Source: Caproicibacterium sp. BJN0003 | Lineage (GTDB): Bacteria; Bacillota; Clostridia; Oscillospirales; Acutalibacteraceae | Assembly (NCBI RefSeq): GCF_026314295.1 | Contig: NZ_CP111108.1 | Span: 62,001 to 126,000 of the forward strand | Direction: 5' to 3' | DNA length: 64,000 nucleotides | In this document: one piece after another, positions 45,801 to 51,992 of the stretch | Layout: the number at the start of each line of letters is the position of its first letter | Numbering within the stretch: position 1 is the first letter of the stretch | Program-made: the position numbers and the translations under genes | Notes under the pieces: generated by a model | What the model saw: only the letters and a program-made list of their open reading frames with translations | What the model was told of the DNA's origin: nothing | Databases searched by the model: none

Positions 45801-46349
45801 CAATACAATGAATTGTGTATCGAAGCGAATGCTCCGGATAGTGTTGCACAGAAAGCTTATAGCGATGAGCTTTTAAGTAGCGATGGAATTTCTATTGTTA
45901 CGTTTTTGAGGGATACAACAAAAGCATTCGAGAAGATGATCGAATCGCTGAATAATATTATTTTGGTTCTGATTTTCTGTGCTGGGATGCTGGCGTTTAT
46001 CGTCCTTTACAATCTGACGAATATCAATATCACAGAGCGACAGCGGGAACTTGCGACCATTAAAGTCTTGGGATTCTATGATCGTGAAGTCAGTGCTTAT
46101 ATTTATCGGGAGACCAGCTGGCTGACAATCTTAGGGTGCGGAGCAGGACTGCTTTTGGGAATTTTAATGCACGCTTATGTCATTACAACGGTAGAAATAG
46201 ATGTGGTGATGTTTGGCCGTGAAATTGCACCGCAAAGCTTTCTCTATAGTGCTCTCTTAACCCTACTTTTCTCTGTGATTGTTGATTTGTTTATGAACCG
46301 AAAACTCAAACGAATTAATATGGTGGAATCTTTAAAATCGGTTGATTAA
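42855..46349 (+). CDS. Very large FtsX-like ABC permease with extracellular coiled coil
   Basis: 1164 residues from the ATG at 42855 (a TTG at 42843 is also in frame). After one membrane helix (about 16-35, RFFAILLIVALGAGFYAGL) comes an extracellular MacB-like domain. A very long Gln/Ala/Lys/Glu-rich coiled coil follows, spanning roughly residues 255-610. Then come three FtsX helices, a second extracellular domain and a C-terminal helix set (ILVLIFCAGMLAFIVLYN...). Such permeases transmit ATPase motion to the outside, for lipoprotein or peptide export or hydrolase activation. Its overlap with the ATPase gene confirms one transporter. Substrate unknown. Confidence 0.9.
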   Translation: MKAFRTEIRRSISRSKGRFFAILLIVALGAGFYAGLRSTAPDMRRTVDQYMKDGNLMDLQLLSTMGFSDSDVEAVSQVEGVEAVMPTYYTDAVTTVDQKDITIRIHALPPLGAEDTSTESMNRPTLVEGRWPQNSGECVVEKGKDIKNSIELGSTITMQSCTGGLSDTLKTDTFTVVGYVNSSYYVSFSVGTTTIGNGQLDRYAFILPEDFKSSAYSTLYLKVKGADSVSTFSDRYDEIVGAVSDHLEDIRESRQDDRLQEVKSDAEQTLSDAQKKYDDAKADTDTQLNEAQQKLLDGAAQIAKNEQTLEDAEAKLAAGKQEYESGLAAYQEKAAEMIPQLNAAQDQIDAGKETLAEKKQQLEDAKKKLEEGKDQFFQAEQLVQSIPQLETGIKQAQQTINDLTAKQKPLEAQVAGLKAQAETLNAQINALDPKASDYENQKTKLQNQLDQVNAGLSEGESGLQQVNDGITAANSELQNFSALLVQANTLSPQLDSMRAQQTSAEQQILEGQEAITSAETEIAENQQKVDSGWEQLSAAKEKLDSAQKEISANETRLAQGRQQLEEAKNKLSDGQKSYDDAKKEAEEKLLNAKQELDDGKAKLDGLKAPTWYILDRHKNLGFASFESDADRMDSISTVFPGLFFLVAALVALTTMTRMVEEERVLIGTYFSLGYSKHTILKKYLFYAAVAGVVGCAVGIPLGMYVLPPICWNSYRLIYVAPPAILEFNLKYTAIGFFASLGTSLGATAFAVVSSLKESPASLMLPKAPSPGKRILLERIHPIWRRMKFTSKVTARNMFRYKRRLIMTIVGIAGATGLLLTGYGIKDSISDIITNQYNVLYSYNVVAHLKDGNVSEEAKKVLEDPQKTSGWMKDERRNIDIDNESGKSISGYLFVPETADELPNFVNLRLRKTHEQVPFGSNSVVLTEKAAGQLGVSVGGKVIIKNNEGKEVSFTVTGITENYLYHFLYIDPVLYESVTGDQPQYNELCIEANAPDSVAQKAYSDELLSSDGISIVTFLRDTTKAFEKMIESLNNIILVLIFCAGMLAFIVLYNLTNINITERQRELATIKVLGFYDREVSAYIYRETSWLTILGCGAGLLLGILMHAYVITTVEIDVVMFGREIAPQSFLYSALLTLLFSVIVDLFMNRKLKRINMVESLKSVD

Positions 46350-46363
46350 ATAGAATAAAAAAT

Positions 46364-46412
46364 AAAAAGCTGAAACAACTTGACTTGGAGGAAAAGTGTT
46401 TCGGCTTTTTTG
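46364..46412 (+). terminator. Terminator after the ABC permease gene
   Basis: AGCTGAAACA (46368-46377) pairs with TGTTTCGGCT (46397-46406), followed by TTTTTT. Confidence 0.8.
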
Positions 46413-46466
46413 CATAAAGAGCGCTCCAAACGGGAACTTTACAGAAAAAAGGAGCGTGAAAGCAAT

Positions 46467-46901
46467 ATGAATGGAGACGCAGAACTGCTGAACTTTATTT
46501 ATCAGAATTCACAGATGGGGGTGGAAACACTGGGGCAACTGATTCCCATGGTGAAAGATTCTCCGGAATTTGAGAAACAACTCGAAGGACAGAAACGGGA
46601 GTATGATTCGATTCATAAAGAGGTAAAATTACTTCTCGAGAACCACGGAAAAGAGGAAAAAGGGCTGGGTGCTTTTGAAAAAATTCGCACTTATCTGATG
46701 GTGAATTTGGAAACCCTGACTGATCGTTCGGTATCTCATATTGCCGAAATGCTGATGATCGGCAGCAATATGGGGGTAATTGATGCAATCAAAAATCTCA
46801 AAAAATATGAGAGCGGAGTTTCTCCAGAAATAAAAAGTCTAATGGAGCGCCTGAGAAAATTTGAAGAGAATAACGTGGAACGTCTTAAAAAATATCTGTA
46901 A
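46467..46901 (+). CDS. Unrecognised helical protein, 144 residues
   Basis: ATG at 46467 behind AAAAAAGGAG. Soluble and predicted all-helical (ELLNFIYQNSQMGVETLGQLIPM..., SVSHIAEMLMIGSNMGVIDAIKNLKKY), reminiscent of a four-helix bundle. The Glu/His pairs that ferritin-like proteins need are not clearly present. It is monocistronic between two terminators. No family or function recognised. Confidence 0.65.
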   Translation: MNGDAELLNFIYQNSQMGVETLGQLIPMVKDSPEFEKQLEGQKREYDSIHKEVKLLLENHGKEEKGLGAFEKIRTYLMVNLETLTDRSVSHIAEMLMIGSNMGVIDAIKNLKKYESGVSPEIKSLMERLRKFEENNVERLKKYL

Positions 46902-46913
46902 GGATCAAAAATA

Positions 46914-46952
46914 AAAAAACGGCATCGGAAAAAATTCCGGTGCCGTTTTAAG
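46914..46952. terminator. Bidirectional terminator between 46467 gene and mgtE
   Basis: AAAACGGCATCGGAA pairs with TTCCGGTGCCGTTTT around AAAA. Confidence 0.9.
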
Positions 46953-46970
46953 TGTAGCTATAAATAATTT

Positions 46971-48329
46971 TTATACGTGAAGAAGTTGTGCTGCAATCGA
47001 GAAATAAATAATCAAGGAAACCGCATCCACAATCGTCGTAATCAGCGGTGCCGCCATCAGGGCAGGATCCAGATGCAGTGCCTTTGCAATCATTGGCAGT
47101 ACACCACCGATGGATTTTGCCATGATAACGGTGCAGATCATGGCAAGAGATATGGTCAGTGCAATTAAAGGCTGGTCAGGATAAAGAATGATCAGACGAA
47201 TAAAATTGATTGCGCTTAAAATAACGCCCACCATGATACTGACTCGAATTTCTTTCCAGAGAACTTTCCAGAAGTCGTGCATTTGGACTTCTCCAAGTGC
47301 CATGCTGCGAATGATGATGGTACTCGACTGACTGCCGGCATTGCCGCCGGTATCGGTAAGCATCGGGATAAAGGAGACCAGGATCGGCATTGCCGAAAAT
47401 GCAGCCTCGTAGTTATTAAGAATGGACCCGTTAATCATGCCGGAAACCATCAGAATCAGAAGCCATACAATTCGGTTTTTAGCGAGGCGAAAAACGCCGG
47501 TTTTGAGATAGGGCGTCTCTTCTGGCGCCATAGCGCCCATGACCTGCATATCTTCGGTGGCCTCTTGCTCCATGACGTCCATAGCGTCGTCAACGGTGAT
47601 AATGCCTACCAGACGGTTTTCTTTATCGACTACCGGCATGGAAAGAAGGTCGTATTTACTAAAATTATTGGCGACATCTTCTCGATCATCTGTTGTGGTG
47701 GCTTTGATGATATCTTCGTCCATCAGTTCTTCGATCGGACAGTCGTCATTTGAAAGCAATAAATCTTTTACAGTAACAATTCCCTGCAGGATTCGCTGAT
47801 CATCGATCACATAGCAGGTATAAATAGTTTCACTATCTTCTCCTGTACGGCGGATTTTGCGGATGGAATCTTTGACTGTCATATTCCGCCGCAAATCCAT
47901 AAATTCGGCGGTCATAATGCTGCCGGCAGAATTTTCCGGATACTGCAGGAATTTATTGATCAGCGTACGGGTATCTTTAGAAGCGACTTTTAAAACACGT
48001 TTGACCATGTTGGCCGGCAGTTCTTCGACCATATCCACTGCATCGTCAACCGAAAGGTCTTCCAGAATTTCGTGCAGCTCCTGGTCGGTAATGGATTCCA
48101 CCAAATATTGTTGGGTATCCGATTCCAAATTGGAAAAAACTTCGGCTGCTACCTCTTTTGGCAGGGTACGGAATGCAACAATCGATTTTTCAGCCGGTAA
48201 TTTTTCCAACAGTTCAGCAATATCTACTTCGTTTATATCGTCGAGCAGTTTGCGTACGGCTGCAAAGTTGCGCTGGCTTAAAAATTCCAGGAGCTGATTT
48301 TTGAGTTCTTCATTGTTAGAAATGTCCAT
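46971..48329 (-). CDS. mgtE: Magnesium transporter MgtE
   Basis: Mg2+-gated Mg2+ channel. 452 residues: an N-terminal superhelical domain (about 1-130, with LEKLPAEKSIVAFRTLP, LSVDDAVDMVEELPANM) and a CBS pair (about 135-255, SAGSIMTAEFMDL..., GIVTVKDLLLS, GIITVDDAMDVM). The C-terminal pore domain with five helices includes MLTDTGGNAGSQSSTIIIRS. The ATG at 48327-48329 has a GGAGG, but this can fold on CCTCC immediately after it. Upstream lie a terminator and a leader ORF, so expression is probably attenuated. Confidence 0.97.
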   Translation of the reverse strand: MDISNNEELKNQLLEFLSQRNFAAVRKLLDDINEVDIAELLEKLPAEKSIVAFRTLPKEVAAEVFSNLESDTQQYLVESITDQELHEILEDLSVDDAVDMVEELPANMVKRVLKVASKDTRTLINKFLQYPENSAGSIMTAEFMDLRRNMTVKDSIRKIRRTGEDSETIYTCYVIDDQRILQGIVTVKDLLLSNDDCPIEELMDEDIIKATTTDDREDVANNFSKYDLLSMPVVDKENRLVGIITVDDAMDVMEQEATEDMQVMGAMAPEETPYLKTGVFRLAKNRIVWLLILMVSGMINGSILNNYEAAFSAMPILVSFIPMLTDTGGNAGSQSSTIIIRSMALGEVQMHDFWKVLWKEIRVSIMVGVILSAINFIRLIILYPDQPLIALTISLAMICTVIMAKSIGGVLPMIAKALHLDPALMAAPLITTIVDAVSLIIYFSIAAQLLHV

Positions 48330-48332
48330 ATG

Positions 48333-48344
48333 GGAGGTCCCTCC
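48333..48344 (-). promoter_or_regulatory. Self-complementary mgtE ribosome binding site
   Basis: On plus GGAGG-TC-CCTCC. In the RNA, GGAG of the ribosome binding site can pair with CTCC four bases later, masking translation initiation. Confidence 0.45.
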
Positions 48345-48384
48345 TTCGCTTTTTTAAGTAAAGAGACAGAGAACCCCAAACAGC

Positions 48385-48434
48385 GAAAAAATAGCTATGC
48401 GCAAATCACTTTTTAAAAATTGCGCACAGCCATA
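48385..48434 (-). terminator. Leader terminator (attenuator) of mgtE
   Basis: ATAGCTATGCGCAA (48392-48405) pairs along 14 positions with TTGCGCACAGCCAT (48421-48434), two pairs being G-U in the RNA, followed by a minus-strand T run (48387-48392). Confidence 0.85.
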
Positions 48435-48448
48435 ACGAGCCCTTATGG
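48431..48448 (-). promoter_or_regulatory. Candidate antiterminator hairpin of mgtE leader
   Basis: CCATAA (48431-48436) and TTATGG (48443-48448) are exact complements. The first overlaps the outer four bases of the terminator stem (48431-48434), so the two hairpins compete. Confidence 0.5.
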
Positions 48449-48475
48449 AAAACGAACACCAAAGCCGATGATTCA

Positions 48476-48556
48476 TTAAAAAATCAATCGAGCTAAAATG
48501 GTCGTCCATAAAGGAACGTCATCGTCATTTTGGGCGCTTCGGTCATAGATGTCCAC
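48476..48556 (-). CDS. Putative 26-residue leader peptide of mgtE with acidic-Pro stretch
   Basis: GTG at 48554-48556 has a strong AAGGAGGAG seven bases upstream; TAA stop at 48476-48478. The 26 residues begin MDIYDRSAQ, contain NDDDVPLW (residues 10-17) and end ARLIF. Nascent chains with runs of Asp/Glu followed by Pro are known to destabilise translating ribosomes when Mg2+ is low, the mechanism used by enterobacterial MgtL. Placed 28 bases before an antiterminator/terminator pair and upstream of a Mg2+ transporter, this ORF looks like a Mg2+-sensing leader. No M-box is seen here. The sensing role is inference. Confidence 0.62.
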   Translation of the reverse strand: MDIYDRSAQNDDDVPLWTTILARLIF

Positions 48557-48608
48557 TTGGTGCTCCTCCTTATTTTAAATTTTTTTGAATCTCTGCATGA
48601 ACACTCTT

Positions 48609-48617
48609 ATTATAACA
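48609..48617 (-). promoter_or_regulatory. Extended -10 promoter of mgtE leader
   Basis: On the minus strand TGT followed by perfect TATAAT (plus 48609-48614); the -35 region is weak. The leader transcript would be about 270 bases. Confidence 0.6.
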
Positions 48618-48718
48618 CACAGTCTTTTAAAATGTATATAAAATCGTGCAAAATTTTAAAAAAACAGAGTTGAGAAAAGCAGAATTTTGAAAAGTTGATT
48701 TCTTTCTGAAGACGGCTG

Positions 48719-48727
48719 TGCTATAAT
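48719..48727 (+). promoter_or_regulatory. Extended -10 promoter of aspS
   Basis: TGC followed by perfect TATAAT (48722-48727), 65 bases before aspS. No T-box is seen. Confidence 0.55.
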
Positions 48728-48791
48728 AAAAAATGATTTAGAAATGCAGGACTTTTAAAAAAAGATCTGCAATCTTGGAGGGTTATAAACC

Positions 48792-50570
48792 ATGGCAGAA
48801 TTTATGACAGGCTTAAAACGAAGCTGTTACTGCGGTGAAGTGCGCCTGAGTGATGTTGGAAAAAAAATTACGGTTTGCGGCTGGTGTCAGCGTCAGCGCG
48901 ATTTGGGACAACTGATTTTTATTGATTTAAGAGACCGGACTGGTATTTTGCAGCTGGCTTTTGATGAGAGCTGTGATCGGGATGTATTCCAAAAAGCATT
49001 TTCCGTGCGTGCAGAATATGTGTTGGCGGCAGTCGGCGTTGTACGGGAGCGAACCAGCAAAAATAAAGAAATTTCTACCGGCGATGTGGAATTAGAAGTG
49101 CAGGAGCTGCGTATCTTTTCGAAGAGTGAAACGCCGCCTTTTGCGATTGAAGAAAATTCCAATGTAAAAGAAGATACTCGCCTAAAATATCGTTATCTGG
49201 ATTTGCGCCGTCCGGATATGCAGAAGAAAATTATCGGCCGTCATCGGATTGTTAAAGTCGCACACGATTATTATGATGAAAACGGCTTTGTTGAGATTGA
49301 AACGCCGGACCTGATTAAATCCACCCCGGAAGGCGCAAGAGATTATCTGGTTCCTTCCCGGATGTTCCCCGGCAATTTCTTTGCATTGCCGCAGAGCCCA
49401 CAGCTTTATAAACAGCTTTTAATGCTTTCAGGATTTGACCGCTATATGCAAATTGCCCGCTGTTTCCGCGATGAAGATCTGCGTGCAGACCGTCAGCCGG
49501 AATTTACGCAGATCGACTTTGAGATGAGCTTTGTCAATCAGGAAGATGTCATGGGGATTGCAGAGGGCTTTATCGAGAAAGTTTACCGTGAAATTCTTGG
49601 AATTAAAATCCCGCTGCCGCTGCGCAGAATGACATGGCAAGAAGGAATGGAGCGTTTTGGCTCCGATAAGCCGGACCTGCGTTTCGGAATGGAACTAACT
49701 GATGTGAGTGAATGCCTGAAAGACACGGAATTTAAAGTGTTCTCCGGTGCACTGAAGACCGGAAGCGTTCGCGGAATCAATCTGAAGGGACAGGCGCAGG
49801 CACTTTCCCGCAAAGAAATTGATAAACTGGGCGAATGGGTGAAGTCTTATGGAGCAAAGGGTCTTGCATGGACTCGCCTTGCTGAAAAAGAGACAAGCAG
49901 CTTTGAAAAGTTTTTGAAGGCAGAAGAAGTCGAGGCGCTGCGTAAAAAGATGGATGCACAGCCCGGAGATGTACTGTTCTTTGTTGCCGATCCGAAAAAC
50001 AAAGTGGTCTTTGATACGTTGGGCGCTCTGCGCTGTGAGCTTGCGCACAGATTTAACCTGATTGATGACAGCAAGCCATGCCTTTTGTGGATTACTGATT
50101 TTCCGCTCTTTGAGTACAGCGAAGAAGAGGGAAGATTCATGGCAATGCACCATCCGTTTACGATGCCGAATCCACAGGATCTTGATCGGCTCGAAAGCGA
50201 TCCTGGTTCGGTGCGTGCATTAGCTTATGATATGGTTTTGAACGGAAATGAAGTCGGCGGCGGTTCCATCAGAATCAATGATTCCGAACTGCAGCGCCGC
50301 ATGTTTAAAGCACTTGGATTTACACCTGAAGAAGCACAGCGCCGGTTTGGATTCTTGATTGATGCGTTCCGCTATGGAGCACCGCCGCACGGTGGTATGG
50401 CCTTTGGCCTTGACCGCCTTGTCATGCTGATGCTGAACTGCGATTCTATTCGTGATGTGATTGCGTTCCCGAAGGTTGCTTCTTCTGCAGAACTGATGTC
50501 GGAAGCACCTACCGAAGTCGATCAAAAACAGCTGAACGAACTTGGAATTCAGGTTGTAAAACAAAAATAA
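48792..50570 (+). CDS. aspS: Aspartyl-tRNA synthetase
   Basis: Class II synthetase of bacterial type, 592 residues. An N-terminal OB anticodon-binding domain ([26 protein letters not shown]-like) is followed by the catalytic core [29 protein letters not shown] (motif 2) and the inserted GAD domain (about 300-420). Motif 3 is [18 protein letters not shown] precedes the ATG. Whether it is discriminating or also charges tRNA-Asn cannot be decided here. Confidence 0.98.
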   Translation: MAEFMTGLKRSCYCGEVRLSDVGKKITVCGWCQRQRDLGQLIFIDLRDRTGILQLAFDESCDRDVFQKAFSVRAEYVLAAVGVVRERTSKNKEISTGDVELEVQELRIFSKSETPPFAIEENSNVKEDTRLKYRYLDLRRPDMQKKIIGRHRIVKVAHDYYDENGFVEIETPDLIKSTPEGARDYLVPSRMFPGNFFALPQSPQLYKQLLMLSGFDRYMQIARCFRDEDLRADRQPEFTQIDFEMSFVNQEDVMGIAEGFIEKVYREILGIKIPLPLRRMTWQEGMERFGSDKPDLRFGMELTDVSECLKDTEFKVFSGALKTGSVRGINLKGQAQALSRKEIDKLGEWVKSYGAKGLAWTRLAEKETSSFEKFLKAEEVEALRKKMDAQPGDVLFFVADPKNKVVFDTLGALRCELAHRFNLIDDSKPCLLWITDFPLFEYSEEEGRFMAMHHPFTMPNPQDLDRLESDPGSVRALAYDMVLNGNEVGGGSIRINDSELQRRMFKALGFTPEEAQRRFGFLIDAFRYGAPPHGGMAFGLDRLVMLMLNCDSIRDVIAFPKVASSAELMSEAPTEVDQKQLNELGIQVVKQK

Positions 50571-50633
50571 AGCCGATTTTTCCGAACCTTTTTTGGAGAG
50601 AGGCCGGATCATTTCAGAATAGAGGGATTGATT

Positions 50634-51290
50634 TTGGCGCCAAAAGAAAATTATCAGTTGGTTCTGGATCGAACCTTGCAGAACTTAAATGGCAGAAAAA
50701 AGCTGCTCCTTCATGGGTGCTGTGCTCCCTGCAGCAGTTATGTTCTGGAATATCTCAGCCGCTATTTTGCGATTACGCTTTATTATTATAATCCGAATAT
50801 TTCTCCAAAAGAGGAGTATGAAAAGCGGGTACGGGAAGTAAAGCACCTATTAAAGGAGATGCCGTTTTCGAGCCCTGTGGAATTTTTGGAAGGTCCTTAT
50901 GACCCGGAATGCTTTTTTGAAATGGCGAAAGGGATGGAAAGTCTCCCAGAGGGCGGCGAACGGTGCCATAGATGCTATCGTCTGCGCTTGCTTCAGGCGG
51001 CACAGGTCGCTAAGGAAAACGGCTTTGATTATTTTACAACGACCCTTTCAATCAGCCCATATAAAGATGCGCAAGCTTTAAATGCGATCGGAAAAGAACT
51101 CAGCGAAAAAATTGGGATTCCTTATCTTTTTAGTGACTTTAAAAAGCGCGGAGGATATAGCCGAAGTATTGCCCTTTCTAAGGAATATCACCTTTATCGG
51201 CAAAACTACTGTGGCTGTGTCTTTTCTGCAGCGCAGGCAGAGAAAAAAAGAGAAGAAAAAGCAATTTTACAGAATGCTCAGTCCGAATAA
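50634..51290 (+). CDS. queH: Epoxyqueuosine reductase QueH (DUF208)
   Basis: Reduces epoxyqueuosine to queuosine in tRNA, replacing QueG in many Firmicutes. About 218 residues. LLHGCCAPCSSYVLEYL near the N-terminus holds the first CC and C metal ligands, the middle has HRCYRLRLLQAA and FTTTLSISPYKDAQAL, and the C-terminal half has KRGGYSRS...YRQNYCGCVFS with the CxxC-like C-G-C. All are family hallmarks. TTG at 50634 is preferred since GAGGG (50622-50626) is then seven bases away; TTG 50628 would overlap it. It follows aspS in the same direction. Confidence 0.92.
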   Translation: MAPKENYQLVLDRTLQNLNGRKKLLLHGCCAPCSSYVLEYLSRYFAITLYYYNPNISPKEEYEKRVREVKHLLKEMPFSSPVEFLEGPYDPECFFEMAKGMESLPEGGERCHRCYRLRLLQAAQVAKENGFDYFTTTLSISPYKDAQALNAIGKELSEKIGIPYLFSDFKKRGGYSRSIALSKEYHLYRQNYCGCVFSAAQAEKKREEKAILQNAQSE

Positions 51291-51331
51291 TTTTAGAAGC
51301 TGAATGAAGATTATAAGGAGAAGGATCACAT

Positions 51332-51787
51332 ATGAAAAAAGATAAAGAAAAAAAGAAAAAGCGCAGCCGAGAAGAAACGGCTTCTTCTAAATCTTCCAAA
51401 GACCTAAAAAAGCAGGCGGTACAACAGGAAAAGCAACCGGTTGTTTCTCCTAAAGAAGAGGAAAAAGTTTCGGAAAATGCGGATAATGCAGATTCCCTTT
51501 TGGCACTGGCTCTTTCAAAAGTCGGAGGAAAGTGGAAGCTCCGTATTCTTTTGGCACTGGAGAATTCCGCACAAGACGCTTTGCGCTATGGAGAAATCAA
51601 AAATATAGTTTCCGGTATCACAGATATGATGCTCAGCCAAAGTCTGCGGGAGTTGACTGCAGATGGACTGATTGAGCGCAGACAATACCAGGAGATTCCG
51701 CCAAAGGTTGAGTATCGGCTGAGCCCCTCTGCAAAAGGGGCTGTTCCAGCTGCTCAACAGATGGCAGAATGGGCAAAAACTTTTTAA
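51332..51787 (+). CDS. HxlR-type regulator with Lys/Glu-rich N-terminal extension
   Basis: 151 residues. Residues about 55-150 match the HxlR winged helix (LSKVGGKWKLRILLALE...LRYGEIKNIVSGITDMMLSQSLRELTADGLIERRQY...KVEYRLSPSAKGAVPAAQQM). The first about 50 residues are a highly charged, low-complexity tail (KEKKKKRSREE..., Lys/Glu/Ser/Gln), unusual for the family. HxlR proteins often sense redox or aldehydes through an N-terminal Cys; none is present. Target unknown. GGAG stands upstream of the ATG; a strong terminator follows. Confidence 0.85.
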   Translation: MKKDKEKKKKRSREETASSKSSKDLKKQAVQQEKQPVVSPKEEEKVSENADNADSLLALALSKVGGKWKLRILLALENSAQDALRYGEIKNIVSGITDMMLSQSLRELTADGLIERRQYQEIPPKVEYRLSPSAKGAVPAAQQMAEWAKTF

Positions 51788-51801
51788 AAATAATCTCCAT
51801 T

Positions 51802-51845
51802 AAGATCCGCAGGCGCTAATCAAAAGCGTTTGCGGATCTTTTTAA
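51802..51845 (+). terminator. Terminator after the HxlR gene
   Basis: AAGATCCGCAGGCGC pairs with GCGTTTGCGGATCTT (one mismatch/G-T), followed by T. Confidence 0.85.
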
Positions 51846-51867
51846 TAATCGCTCCTACTTTAAAATA

Positions 51868-51913
51868 GCACAATATATAGATTTATAAACAAAAATATGT
51901 CAATATAAAGTGT
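51868..51913 (+). promoter_or_regulatory. Possible NrdR box pair upstream of nrdD
   Basis: Two similar sites, ACAATATATAGA (51870-51881) and TCAATATAAAGT (51900-51911), about 30 bp (three helical turns) apart just before the -35. This spacing and AT-rich core suit NrdR, the ATP/dATP-sensing repressor of ribonucleotide reductase genes; the match to the consensus is imperfect. Confidence 0.45.
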
Positions 51914-51921
51914 CATACTGC

Positions 51922-51950
51922 TTGACTTCCTAAAAGAGCAGTGCTAAAAT
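51922..51950 (+). promoter_or_regulatory. Sigma-A promoter of nrdD
   Basis: TTGACT (51922-51927), 17 bp, TAAAAT (51945-51950), with TGC just before the -10. Confidence 0.8.
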
Positions 51951-51992
51951 ACAAACTAGTACAGATGAAACAGGAGAGGAGATTTTCGGGAA

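Noticed and set aside
43540-45803. Long minus-strand open frames opposite the FtsX-like permease
   Set aside because: Compositional shadows of a real 1164-residue gene; His/Arg/Pro-rich nonsense translations without start signals.
48330-48620. An M-box in the mgtE leader
   Set aside because: The conserved GGTGAGG, GCTGCCGC and GCTAAAGCTC blocks are absent; the leader instead has an ORF and an antiterminator/terminator pair.
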